Source: Candidatus Gastranaerophilales bacterium
GTDB lineage: Bacteria; Cyanobacteriota; Vampirovibrionia; Gastranaerophilales; Gastranaerophilaceae
Length of the DNA stretch: 64,000 nucleotides
Assembly (NCBI GenBank): GCA_016282705.1
Contig: JAEELO010000001.1
Location: 35,465-99,464 of the forward strand
Reading direction: 5' to 3'
In this document: positions 1-8,940 of the stretch, in pieces
Numbering within the stretch: the stretch's first letter is position 1
Layout: the number at the start of each line of letters is the position of its first letter
Notes under the pieces: generated by a model
What the model was told of the DNA's origin: nothing
The model's database searches: none
The model's input: only the letters and a program-made list of their open reading frames with translations
Program-made: the position numbers and the translations under genes

Positions 1-2
1 TC

Positions 3-611
3 AATAAAAAAGATTTGGAATTTGTTGAAGCACTTGCAAATCAGGCATCTATCGCTGTAGATAATGCTCAATTATACGAGCTCGCGACTAAAGACGGTTT
101 AACAAAATTATATATACACAGGCATTTCTATAACTTACTTGATTCTGAAATTAAAAGAGTTCAAAGATATCACCATGTATTATCTTTGGTTATGATGGAT
201 ATTGATAATTTCAAACACGTAAATGATACGTACGGTCACTTGGTTGGTGATATGGTATTAAAAGAAATAGCTGCAACCATTCAAAAAACAGTAAGACATG
301 TTGATATTCCGGCAAGATACGGCGGTGAAGAATTTACAATTATTCTTCCCGAGACACCTGCTATTAATGGTGTTACTATTGCTGAACGTTTGAGAAAAAG
401 AATCAGTGAAATTGAAGTCAGAGTTGATGAAAATACCGTTGTTCGTCCGACTGTAAGTATAGGACTTGCTGAATATCCTAATGCTGCAGACGATATAAAT
501 GATTTAATTGATTGGGCTGATAAAGCTCTATATGTATCCAAGGAAAACGGTAAAAACTGTATTCATTTATATTTTGACGGAAACTTTACCAGATATAATC
601 CTCCGCAGTAA
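3..611 (+). CDS. GGDEF diguanylate cyclase, C-terminal part (start lies outside window)
   Basis: The reading frame is open to the first base, so this is the C-terminal part of a longer protein. The first ~25 residues (ending in ANQASIAVDNAQLYE) match the last helix of a GAF domain. A complete GGDEF domain follows, with DIDNFKHVNDTYGH as the Mg/GTP site and GGEEF at 321-335. RHVD sits five residues before GGEEF, matching the RxxD inhibitory I-site. An active enzyme would make c-di-GMP from two GTP and be feedback inhibited. An internal TTG at 15 is not a credible start because the GAF helix continues upstream. A target could be the type IV pilus machinery seen in this window (inference). Confidence 0.9.
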   Translation, partial: NKKDLEFVEALANQASIAVDNAQLYELATKDGLTKLYIHRHFYNLLDSEIKRVQRYHHVLSLVMMDIDNFKHVNDTYGHLVGDMVLKEIAATIQKTVRHVDIPARYGGEEFTIILPETPAINGVTIAERLRKRISEIEVRVDENTVVRPTVSIGLAEYPNAADDINDLIDWADKALYVSKENGKNCIHLYFDGNFTRYNPPQ

Positions 612-710
612 TTTGTTAAAATTCATAAACATTTTTAGTCAGTAAATAAACGGAAAAGCATGATTGCAATATAATTATATTGTAAGTATTTTTTGCGGGA
701 AGGAAAAATA

Positions 711-1193
711 TTGAAGACAGCTATATATCCGGGAAGTTTTGATCCAATAACAAAAGGACATTTGGATGTTCTTAAAAGAGCTGCCGATATTTTTGACAAG
801 GTTATTCTTGTTGTATCCGTAAATGTTAATAAAAAAAGCTTTTTAACATTAGAAGAAAAGTTATCTTTAATAAAAGAATCCTGCAAAGACATACCAAATG
901 TTGAAGTTGACAGTTTTGACGGCTTGACAATTGAATATGCAAAGAAAAGAAATGCAAATGTTCTAATAAGAGGACTAAGGGCTGTATCTGATTTTGAATA
1001 TGAAATGCAGTTATCACAAGCGAACAGTGCATTATGTAAGGATATTCATACTGTTTTTCTTATTACAAAACCAAAATATAACTTTATTTCATCGGGCACG
1101 GTAAGAGAAATTGCTTTAATGAAAGGCGATGTTTCAAAGTTTGTACCCGAACCCGTAGCAAAATTTTTAGAATCAAAATATACGAAAGGTTAA
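711..1193 (+). CDS. coaD: Phosphopantetheine adenylyltransferase
   Basis: Catalyses the fourth step of coenzyme A synthesis, transferring AMP from ATP to 4'-phosphopantetheine in the cytoplasm. The 160-residue product opens KTAIYPGSFDPITKGH, the nucleotidyltransferase signature in which T-x-G-H binds ATP. It contains ISSGTVRE, the family ISSxxxR motif, near residue 130. Length is normal. I chose TTG at 711 over the longer frame from 693 because family members begin at MKTAIYPG and a GGGAAGG ribosome site lies just upstream. The next gene starts 3 bases after the stop, so the two are co-transcribed. Confidence 0.95.
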   Translation: MKTAIYPGSFDPITKGHLDVLKRAADIFDKVILVVSVNVNKKSFLTLEEKLSLIKESCKDIPNVEVDSFDGLTIEYAKKRNANVLIRGLRAVSDFEYEMQLSQANSALCKDIHTVFLITKPKYNFISSGTVREIALMKGDVSKFVPEPVAKFLESKYTKG

Positions 1194-1196
1194 ACC

Positions 1197-1760
1197 ATGA
1201 CAGAGTTAAGAGTTAATCAATTAATAGAAGAAGCTGATGAACTATTGGATAATAAGTTTCATGTAGGCAGCTATTGCTTATTTATGAATACTGATGATAT
1301 CCAAGACATATTAAGTAAAATCAGAGCAATCTTACCTGAAGAAATCAGAACAGCAGAAATGATTTTGAAAAGACGAGACGATATTTATATGGAAGCTCAA
1401 AGCAGAGCAGACAGAATTATAAACGAAGCTCAAAACACAGCTGCTAATATTTTAAGTGAATCCGAATTAATTAGAGCAGTAAGAGAAAAAGCATCAAAAT
1501 TACAAGAACAAGTTAAAGAAAGCTGCGATGAGATGAAAAATAAAGCTGTTGAAGAAACAGATTCATTACGCAGAACTGCTTATCAAGAAGCTATGGAAAT
1601 TAAAGAAGGTGCTAAGTCATATGCAGAAAGCCTTTTAAATGAATTAGAACGTGATATAGATAAAGTACATAAGCATATAAGACACTGCCAAGAATATGTA
1701 GCTCAACAAAAAGAAACAACTCGCAGCTATAATCCGCAGAAAATACCGGCAGAAAAATAA
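1197..1760 (+). CDS. Coiled-coil protein, ATP-synthase subunit-B-like
   Basis: Product of 187 residues, nearly all charged alpha helix. From about residue 60 it is rich in Ala/Glu/Lys heptads (EAQSRADRIINEAQNTAANIL, then KSYAESLLNELERDI), resembling the stalk of F-type ATPase subunit b or DivIVA-like proteins. No membrane segment or signal peptide is visible. It sits 3 bases after coaD and 35 bases before dnaB. Proteins of this type next to coaD are often auto-annotated as ATP synthase B-like, but no other ATPase subunit is nearby, so a role in ATP synthesis is unlikely. Function unknown; a structural or polar-localisation role is possible. Confidence 0.7.
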   Translation: MTELRVNQLIEEADELLDNKFHVGSYCLFMNTDDIQDILSKIRAILPEEIRTAEMILKRRDDIYMEAQSRADRIINEAQNTAANILSESELIRAVREKASKLQEQVKESCDEMKNKAVEETDSLRRTAYQEAMEIKEGAKSYAESLLNELERDIDKVHKHIRHCQEYVAQQKETTRSYNPQKIPAEK

Positions 1761-1795
1761 AGTTAATCAGGAAGGTTAGATAAATAGGAGGAAAA

Positions 1796-3160
1796 ATGCC
1801 GGCAAAGGTTGCAAAAAAAGCAGAGTCGGGCATGCTAAAAATGTTACCGCAAAGTTTAGAAGCTGAAGAAGCGGTATTGGGGGCTGTTCTTGTAAACCCT
1901 GTTTCTATTGGGAGAATTGTTGAAACTTTAAAACCCGAAAGTTTTTATAAACCTGCTCATAAACTTATATATGAAGCAATTCTGGAACTTTATAAAAAAA
2001 ATGAAGCTATTGATATTGTTACTGTATCAGAACTTTTACGAAATAAAGAAGAACTGGAAAATGCAGGCGGAAGAGCATATATTAATGACCTTGCACTAAA
2101 TGTTGTAACCACGGCAAATGTTGAATTTTATTCTAAAATTATTCAGGAAAAAGAAATAAAACGTGCATTGATAAATGCAGGTTCTGAAATTGTTGCAATG
2201 TCATATGAAAATGAAGAAACAGATATTGTTCTAGATAACGCACAAAAACTTATATTCAATATTGCAGCTGAAAGAAATACAAGCGACCTTATTCCTATTC
2301 AGGATTTGGTTGTAGCAAGTTATGAACAAATAGAAGACAGATTTAACAATAAAGATGATTTGGTCGGGGTGACAACCGGATTTTATGATTTAAATGCCTT
2401 AACCTCCGGTCTTCAGAAGTCGGACTTGATAATTCTTGCTGCACGTCCATCAATGGGGAAGACTGCATTTGCATTAAATCTTGCTCGAAATGTTGCAATA
2501 CAAGGGAAAAAAGGAGTTGCTATATTTTCTTTAGAAATGCCTAAGCAGCAGCTCGTAAAACGTATGCTTTGTGCAGAGGCGGAGGTTGATACCCAGCGTA
2601 TAACTTCAGGCAATATGCAGCCAAAAGACTGGGAAAAACTGGTAGATGCAATGACAAGATTATCGGATGCCAAAATATATATAGATGATACTCCAAACAT
2701 TACCGCAATTGATATAAAAGCAAAGTGCAGACGTTTAATGATGGAAGAAAAAGATTTAGGACTTATAGTTGTCGACTACCTTCAATTAATGGAAGGCGGC
2801 GGAAATCCGAACGACAGAAACCAGCAAATTTCTATGATTTCCCGTTCTCTAAAAGGACTTGCAAGAGAGCTGGATGTTCCTATTATTGCACTTTCACAGT
2901 TATCCAGAGGTGTTGAGCAGCGAAACGATAAACGTCCTATGTTATCAGATTTAAGAGATTCCGGCGCAATTGAACAGGATGCTGATATTGTAATGTTTAT
3001 ATACAGGGATGAATACTATAATCAAGACAACATTGAAAATAAAGGTAAGGCAGAAATAATTATTGCAAAGCACAGAAACGGACCTGTCGGAAAAATTGAT
3101 TTATTGTTCCAATCAAATATTACAAAATTTAAGAACCAAACAAAAACAACAGAATTTTAA
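1796..3160 (+). CDS. dnaB: Replicative DNA helicase DnaB
   Basis: Hexameric 5'-3' helicase that unwinds the replication fork. The N-terminal DnaB domain (LPQSLEAEEAVLGAVLVNP) covers roughly residues 15-115. A RecA-like C-terminal domain follows, with Walker A ARPSMGKT at about residues 216-223, Walker B LIVVDYLQLM near 325, and SQLSRGVEQR and HRNGPVG at the usual places. At 454 residues it is full length with no intein. A strong AGGAGG site precedes ATG 1796. It ends the plus-strand group and its stop codon overlaps the stop of convergent folC. Confidence 0.97.
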   Translation: MPAKVAKKAESGMLKMLPQSLEAEEAVLGAVLVNPVSIGRIVETLKPESFYKPAHKLIYEAILELYKKNEAIDIVTVSELLRNKEELENAGGRAYINDLALNVVTTANVEFYSKIIQEKEIKRALINAGSEIVAMSYENEETDIVLDNAQKLIFNIAAERNTSDLIPIQDLVVASYEQIEDRFNNKDDLVGVTTGFYDLNALTSGLQKSDLIILAARPSMGKTAFALNLARNVAIQGKKGVAIFSLEMPKQQLVKRMLCAEAEVDTQRITSGNMQPKDWEKLVDAMTRLSDAKIYIDDTPNITAIDIKAKCRRLMMEEKDLGLIVVDYLQLMEGGGNPNDRNQQISMISRSLKGLARELDVPIIALSQLSRGVEQRNDKRPMLSDLRDSGAIEQDADIVMFIYRDEYYNQDNIENKGKAEIIIAKHRNGPVGKIDLLFQSNITKFKNQTKTTEF

Positions 3161-4380
3161 TCATTTAGTTGATTATAAATTTCGCCAATCATATAAAGAC
3201 TGCCGGTAATTATTTTTAATTCCGGTCTGTTGATTATTTTTTTTAGATTTTCAGCTTTTTTAATATTTAATAACCAAGGAACATTTTTTATATATTCTTC
3301 AAACTTAACGGCATTTTTGTATGAAAAATCTATATAATATATTTCATCATCAGGTTTAAACAGTATTTTAGCAACTGATTTGTAATCTTTTGTATTAATT
3401 GTCGAATAAATATAAATTTTCTTTTCACTGCTGAAATAATAATCAAGGCTTTTCTTTAATTCACTTGCGGCATCAGGGTTATGAGCTCCGTCAATAATAA
3501 TGTTTTTTTCTTTTCTGTATTCCAATCTGGCATTCCATTTTACGGTTTTTAAGCCTTCTTTTAAATTTATTTTATAACCGTTAGATGCAATAAATTCTGC
3601 CGCTTTTACGGCAAGTTCCAAGTTTTGCTTTTGATATGAGCCTAAAAGCGGAAAATCATACGCTTCATTATCTATAACAGCAATATTCTTGCCGTTTGAA
3701 TATTTGATTTCCAAATTTTTATCCGTAAATAAAACCTTCGCTTGAACTGCTTTTGCAACTTTTTTTATTGTATCCGTACCTCTATTATCACCAGAAACTA
3801 TAACAGTAGAGTTTTTCTTTATTATTCCCGCTTTTTCATAAGCAATTTTATCAATGGTATCACCGAGCCTGTCCGTATGGTCAAGAGATATTGATGTAAT
3901 TATTTCACAGACAGGCATTGTACAAACATTTGTTGCATCATATCTTCCGCCCATGCCTGTTTCTATAACGGCAAAATCAACACAATTATCGGCAAAATAT
4001 TTAAATGCACAGGCTGTAAGAATTTCAAATTCCGTTAAATCTATATTATTTTTCTCAGAAATTTCACATATTTCATTTACATATTTCGCAAAATCCTGCT
4101 GTGATATTTCGATATTATCTATTTTTATTCTTTCGGTATATTCTGCAAGGTGAGGGCTTGTATATAAAGCCGTTTTATATTCTGATTTTTTTAAAATATT
4201 TGCAAGAATTGCACAAACCGAACCTTTACCGTTAGTTCCTGCTACATGAATTACTTTTATTTTTTCCTGCGGATTACCAAGTAATTCCAGAACCGACAGC
4301 ATTCTGTCCAGACCTAAATTTATATAAAACTTTCCTTGTGAGGTTAAAAGTTCTTTTGCTTGTTTATAATTTAATATCAT
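3157..4380 (-). CDS. folC: Dihydrofolate synthase / folylpolyglutamate synthase
   Basis: Mur-ligase-family enzyme of 407 residues that adds glutamate to dihydropteroate and to folates, using ATP. The P-loop AGTNGKGSV is near residue 47. ETGMGGRYDATN and SLDHTDRLG follow, and IIDGAHNPDAA marks the C-terminal ligase domain. It overlaps the murG stop by four bases (ATGA), so it is probably translated by coupling as the last gene of the peptidoglycan operon. The position normally held by murC in many clusters is filled here by a folate ligase of the same superfamily; the folate-type motifs clearly separate the two. Confidence 0.93.
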   Translation of the reverse strand: MILNYKQAKELLTSQGKFYINLGLDRMLSVLELLGNPQEKIKVIHVAGTNGKGSVCAILANILKKSEYKTALYTSPHLAEYTERIKIDNIEISQQDFAKYVNEICEISEKNNIDLTEFEILTACAFKYFADNCVDFAVIETGMGGRYDATNVCTMPVCEIITSISLDHTDRLGDTIDKIAYEKAGIIKKNSTVIVSGDNRGTDTIKKVAKAVQAKVLFTDKNLEIKYSNGKNIAVIDNEAYDFPLLGSYQKQNLELAVKAAEFIASNGYKINLKEGLKTVKWNARLEYRKEKNIIIDGAHNPDAASELKKSLDYYFSSEKKIYIYSTINTKDYKSVAKILFKPDDEIYYIDFSYKNAVKFEEYIKNVPWLLNIKKAENLKKIINRPELKIITGSLYMIGEIYNQLND

Positions 4381-5492
4381 TTTATTATGCTTTTTAATTG
4401 CTTAACGATTTCATCCGTCGGATTGCTTTTTGCAAGTTCTTCGCAGCATAGCCTCATACGATTTAACGTCTCGTCATCATTCATTTGTTTAACTTTTTCA
4501 AGTAAATTTTCACCGTTGCAGTCAGCATCTTCAAGATATAAAGAAACTCCTTTTTCACACATTTCTTTTGCATTCTTTCGTTGATGATCTTGTGCAGCGT
4601 AAGGATATGGAATTAATATTGAGGCAAGGCGGCATTGAAGAATTTCAGTTAAACTTAATGAACCTGCTCTTGCAATAACCATATCAGATGCTTTCAAAGG
4701 ATAAACCATTTCATCAAAATACGGACGAATCATAATATTATTATTTTTTTTGTATTCGGGATACACTGTTTCTAAATCTATAATTACTTCGTCATATTTT
4801 TTTTTGCCTGTTTGCAAGATTACATACATTCCCATATCTTCACTTAATGTTTTGAGAATATTTACCATTGCGGAATTAATAGTTTTTGCACCCTGAGAAC
4901 CCCCCATTGCGAAAATAACTTTTTTATCCTGCGGAATATTTAATTTATTTCTGGCATCCTGTTTCGTCACGGTAAAAAATGCTTCTCTTACAGGATTTCC
5001 GTTACAAATAATATTTTTAGATTTTAATACTTTTTTTGAACTTTCAAATGCAATTGAAACTATATTTGCTTTAGGCGCAGCCATCTTTGATACAAGACCG
5101 GGAACGGAATCACAATCATGAATCATATAGGGTCTTTTCATTGAAATAGCCGCAGTGACTATAGGTGCCGAAACATATCCGCCTGTTGTAAAAATAGCAT
5201 CAGGATTATATTTTTTTAAATAAGAACGGGCTTTTAAAAAAGCAAAGAAAAATTGAACAGCCCATTTTGGCATTGCAAGACTGAGTTTTCGAGGCATACC
5301 CGAAACACTTACCGGCAAAAATTCAACTTGAGGATAATTCTTGCAAATATCATATTCCAGATTATCGGGATTTCCTATATAATAAATTTTTTCCGTATCT
5401 TCTTCTTTCAGAAGTTTTTCAACAACAGTAAATGCCGGATAGATATGTCCGCCTGTACCGCCGCCTGATATAAAATATTTTTTATTGGACAT
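4377..5492 (-). CDS. murG: UDP-GlcNAc:lipid I N-acetylglucosaminyltransferase
   Basis: GT28 glycosyltransferase that converts lipid I to lipid II on the inner face of the membrane. The N-terminus reads FISGGGTGGHIYPA, the family G-loop that contacts the lipid phosphate. GGSQGAKTINSA begins the second Rossmann domain and RAGSLSLTEI binds UDP-GlcNAc (family RxGxxTxxE, here with Ser-Leu-Ser). Length 371 is slightly above the usual ~355. The start overlaps ftsW by 11 bases and the stop overlaps folC by four, showing tight operon packing. Confidence 0.96.
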   Translation of the reverse strand: MSNKKYFISGGGTGGHIYPAFTVVEKLLKEEDTEKIYYIGNPDNLEYDICKNYPQVEFLPVSVSGMPRKLSLAMPKWAVQFFFAFLKARSYLKKYNPDAIFTTGGYVSAPIVTAAISMKRPYMIHDCDSVPGLVSKMAAPKANIVSIAFESSKKVLKSKNIICNGNPVREAFFTVTKQDARNKLNIPQDKKVIFAMGGSQGAKTINSAMVNILKTLSEDMGMYVILQTGKKKYDEVIIDLETVYPEYKKNNNIMIRPYFDEMVYPLKASDMVIARAGSLSLTEILQCRLASILIPYPYAAQDHQRKNAKEMCEKGVSLYLEDADCNGENLLEKVKQMNDDETLNRMRLCCEELAKSNPTDEIVKQLKSIIK

Positions 5493-6624
5493 TTGTAGGT
5501 AACCTTCTTATTCTTTTTTTTGAAATATTTAATAATATACCTATCATACACATTGTTATAAATAAAGATGTACCGCCGTAACTTACAAACGGCATCGGGA
5601 CACCTGTTGCGGGAAGCATTGAACTTGCAACAGCAATATTAATAAATGCCTGAATACAAATTGAAACAGTTATACCTGCTGATAATAATTTACCGAATAC
5701 ATCTTCACATTTTGCAGATACCAATAACCCCCTTTGCAAGAATGCAAGAAACAAGCCTATAATTAAAAGGCAGCCCAAAAATCCGAATTCTTCCGCCCAA
5801 ACGGCATATATAAAGTCTGTATGTCCCTCAGGAAGCCAGCCTAATTTTTGAACGGAACTTCCGTATCCGGTACCGAAAAATCCGCCTGCAACAAACGAAA
5901 GCATTGATTGAATAATGTTATATCCTGCACCATAAGGATCTGCTTCGGGATTTAACCATATCATAATTCTTTGTTTTTGGAAAGAACGTATGGCAAAAAA
6001 TAACCCGAATACACCAAGTCCTATTGCACTAAATATGAGTCTTAGACTTCCTCCTGCAGCAAAATACATAAATAACGAAGAAGCCATTAATATCATTACC
6101 ATACTTAAGTTTGGCTGTTTGAATATCAATGCTATCATTACAATTATAGGAAAATAATATTTATACATTTTTTTATTGGAAAGGCTTATATCTTTTGAGA
6201 AAGCACTTGCAAGCAATAATATAACAGCAAGTTTTGCTGCTTCTGACGGCTGAAACTGTATAGGCCCCATTGTTAACCATCTTGTAGCACCGTTAACCGT
6301 TGTACCCCAAAAATGTACCGCAACAAGGAAAAACACAATAAGCCATGCAAAAGGAATAGCAATTCCGTTCAATGCTTTATAGTTAAATTTACTGAAGCCG
6401 AACATAAAAATACAACCAAGTATAAACCATATAAATTGTCTTGCAACAAAAAATGTTGAATGAGTTCCTTGTATTATACATTTAGGAGCTCCGGCTGAAA
6501 ATATTGCCAGAAATCCTACAATAATTAAAAAAAGTACTATAAAGACTAATGTATGGTCGTATGATGACAACATAACATCAGGTACTTTTGTTTGTTGAGT
6601 TGTATTATAACTTGGATTTGACAT
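5482..6624 (-). CDS. ftsW: SEDS peptidoglycan glycosyltransferase FtsW
   Basis: Integral membrane lipid II polymerase of the divisome. About ten hydrophobic segments are visible. Signature stretches include NGATRWLTMGPIQFQPSE, GYNIIQSMLSFVAGG and the C-terminal PFVSYGGTSL. I start it at ATG 6624 (380 residues), because the longer frame to 6714 would add 30 residues lying inside murD and lacking FtsW similarity. With this start it overlaps murD by 20 bases. Division-type FtsW rather than RodA is inferred from the murD/murG context. Confidence 0.93.
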   Translation of the reverse strand: MSNPSYNTTQQTKVPDVMLSSYDHTLVFIVLFLIIVGFLAIFSAGAPKCIIQGTHSTFFVARQFIWFILGCIFMFGFSKFNYKALNGIAIPFAWLIVFFLVAVHFWGTTVNGATRWLTMGPIQFQPSEAAKLAVILLLASAFSKDISLSNKKMYKYYFPIIVMIALIFKQPNLSMVMILMASSLFMYFAAGGSLRLIFSAIGLGVFGLFFAIRSFQKQRIMIWLNPEADPYGAGYNIIQSMLSFVAGGFFGTGYGSSVQKLGWLPEGHTDFIYAVWAEEFGFLGCLLIIGLFLAFLQRGLLVSAKCEDVFGKLLSAGITVSICIQAFINIAVASSMLPATGVPMPFVSYGGTSLFITMCMIGILLNISKKRIRRLPTNVQ

Positions 6625-7954
6625 ATTCTTTAAACACTTCTCCTCTGTGTTCATAGCTGTTAAACATATCATAACTTGCACAAGCAGGTGATAATAAAAC
6701 AATTTCATTATCAAGAGTTAATGCGGTATCAACTGCTTCTTCAAGCGAGTTTGATAATATTATATTTGAAAATCCGTTTTTCTCCATATTTTCTTTGAAG
6801 CGTTGAGTTGCTTCGCCTATTAAAATAACGGTATTTACGTATTTATTAATATATTCTGTACAAAATTCGGTTAAATCGGTATTTTTATCACGACCGCCGG
6901 CAATTAAAGTAAGTTTTTTACCTTCAAATGCCTTAATTGCAACAAATGAAGCTTCAGGATTTGTTGCCTTGGAATCATTATAAAATGTTTTTCCGTTTAC
7001 GTTTGCAACATATTCTATTCTGTGTTCAACAGGTTTAAATGATTTTATTCTTTCCTGTATATGCTCATTTGAAATACCTATTAATTTTGCAATTACTATT
7101 GCACACATTATATTTTGATAATTATGTTCTCCGACCAGTGAAATATCTTTTAATTTTATAATTTCTTCTTCTTCTTTACGTTTAAAAAATATAGCATCAT
7201 TTTTTATATAGCAGCAATTGCTTTGCAGTTCTTTTGCATATACGAATTTATCTCCCGTATATTGTTTAGAAAATTCATATATCTTTTCATCGGCACCTGA
7301 AAATACCGCATACATGGGCTGTTTGTAATCTTTAAACAAACCAGCTTTTGCTTCAAAGTAATTTTCAAGTCCGCCATGCCAGTCAATATGATCAGGAGTA
7401 AAAGTTAAGAAGCAGGCAATTTGTGGTCTGAAAGTCGGTGCAGTTGCCAATTGAAACGAACTGACTTCGCATACAAAAAAGTCGGGCTTTTGTTCCAATA
7501 AAGATGTCGGAGGAACTCCAACATTTCCGCAAGCCGGAGCATTATATTCACTGTTTAAGATATGAGAAGCAAGCAGAGTTGTTGTTGTCTTACCATTTGT
7601 ACCGGTAATTGCAATAAAAGGAGCATTAGCTTCAAGATATGCAAGTTCAACTTCGCCTATTACGGGAATATTTTTTTCTTTTAATCTTTGAAATATCTCA
7701 CTTTTAGGAGGTATCCCCGGACTTGTGATTGCAATGTATGCTCCATCAATAAATTCATCACTATGATGCCCTGTTTCGACATTAATACCTTCTAATAAAA
7801 GTTCTTGGTACATTTTCTGATTTTTATCTTCTAAAGGTTTAAATTCAGTCACATAACAGTCAGCACCTTGTTTTGAAAGATATTTTGCAGCTGCGCATCC
7901 GCTTTTAGATAATCCCAATATTAATACTTTTTTATCTATCCATTTTCTTTTCAT
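6605..7954 (-). CDS. murD: UDP-N-acetylmuramoyl-L-alanine:D-glutamate ligase
   Basis: Cytoplasmic Mur ligase that adds D-Glu to UDP-MurNAc-L-Ala. The N-terminal Rossmann domain starts KVLILGLSKSGCAAAKYL, the P-loop is ITGTNGKTTTT near residue 115, and HRIEYV and FYNDSKATNPEA are the classic downstream Mur motifs. I prefer ATG 7954 (449 residues) because AGAGG lies five bases upstream. ATG 7969 would add five residues and overlap mraY by 7 bases. Fourth-from-last gene of the cluster. Confidence 0.95.
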   Translation of the reverse strand: MKRKWIDKKVLILGLSKSGCAAAKYLSKQGADCYVTEFKPLEDKNQKMYQELLLEGINVETGHHSDEFIDGAYIAITSPGIPPKSEIFQRLKEKNIPVIGEVELAYLEANAPFIAITGTNGKTTTTLLASHILNSEYNAPACGNVGVPPTSLLEQKPDFFVCEVSSFQLATAPTFRPQIACFLTFTPDHIDWHGGLENYFEAKAGLFKDYKQPMYAVFSGADEKIYEFSKQYTGDKFVYAKELQSNCCYIKNDAIFFKRKEEEEIIKLKDISLVGEHNYQNIMCAIVIAKLIGISNEHIQERIKSFKPVEHRIEYVANVNGKTFYNDSKATNPEASFVAIKAFEGKKLTLIAGGRDKNTDLTEFCTEYINKYVNTVILIGEATQRFKENMEKNGFSNIILSNSLEEAVDTALTLDNEIVLLSPACASYDMFNSYEHRGEVFKEYVKSKL

Positions 7955-7962
7955 AACAGCCT

Positions 7963-8937
7963 CTACCATAATATTTTAAATAAAACTACAGCAATCGTGC
8001 AGAATATCAATGTTACAAGAGAGAAAACAATAACAATTTTATTTTCACTCCAGCCGCAAAGTTCAAAATGATGATGAATAGGACTCATTTTGAAAACACG
8101 TTTTCCCGTTAATTTAAAGCTTGTAACTTGAATTATTACAGACAAAGTTTCGAGAGCAAAAACAATTGCAATTAATGCCAGCCATAATTCAAATTTGCCC
8201 ATAACTGCCATTACTCCTAGTAGTCCTCCTAATGCCAGAGAACCGGTATCACCCATAAATACTTTTGCCGGATGTCTGTTAAAATGCAAAAATGCAACAA
8301 CAGAACCAACTGTAGCCGCAGAAATAATCGCTAAATCAGTTTGTCCGGAAATAATACATATTAATGTGCAAGCAGCCATTGCTACAGCGCAATTGGCAGA
8401 AGCAAGTCCGTCCAATCCGTCTGTTAAATTTACAGCATTTGATACTCCTGTCATAAATAAAATTACAAAAAACGGATATAAATAAAGTAAATCAATACTG
8501 TAATTCCCTATATTTAAATATGTTTGATGTGCAATTGTCATATATATTGCAGGTAATAAAGAAATTGCTATTTGGAAAAATAATTTATTTCTGGGGGTTA
8601 ACCCTGCTTTGTTTTCTTTATGCTTAATTTTCCCCAAATCATCGGTTAAACCTGTGAGCATAAAGAATAAAAAAGTCATTAAAATAATTAATGAACCGTG
8701 CGTTAAAGATTGATTCATTGTCAGAGCGGCAAGTGATGCTGCTATAATTGAAAGAACAATAAATACACCTCCGGTTGTCGGAGTGCCTGCTTTTTGTGCA
8801 TGATTTTCAGGTGCATCTTCTAAAATATACTGCGTATACATTTTTTTCTTAAGAAATTCAATATATACAACACCGAATAATAATGTCAGTACAAATGCAA
8901 CAAGCATAGAAACAACAATCAGTATATTAAAATCCAT
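7963..8937 (-). CDS. mraY: Phospho-N-acetylmuramoyl-pentapeptide transferase
   Basis: Polytopic membrane enzyme that joins UDP-MurNAc-pentapeptide to undecaprenyl phosphate to form lipid I. The product has 324 residues and about ten membrane helices. Diagnostic motifs are PTTGGVFI near the N-terminus, NLTDGLDGLA (catalytic Asp pair), FMGDTGSLALGG and SPIHHHFEL (histidine-rich loop). It starts 3 bases after the murF stop and stops just before murD. Confidence 0.97.
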   Translation of the reverse strand: MDFNILIVVSMLVAFVLTLLFGVVYIEFLKKKMYTQYILEDAPENHAQKAGTPTTGGVFIVLSIIAASLAALTMNQSLTHGSLIILMTFLFFMLTGLTDDLGKIKHKENKAGLTPRNKLFFQIAISLLPAIYMTIAHQTYLNIGNYSIDLLYLYPFFVILFMTGVSNAVNLTDGLDGLASANCAVAMAACTLICIISGQTDLAIISAATVGSVVAFLHFNRHPAKVFMGDTGSLALGGLLGVMAVMGKFELWLALIAIVFALETLSVIIQVTSFKLTGKRVFKMSPIHHHFELCGWSENKIVIVFSLVTLIFCTIAVVLFKILW

Positions 8938-8940
8938 AGC

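Noticed and set aside
3157..4380. Assigning the gene after murG as murC
   Set aside because: AGTNGKGSV and IIDGAHNPDAA are FolC-type, not MurC-type, motifs.
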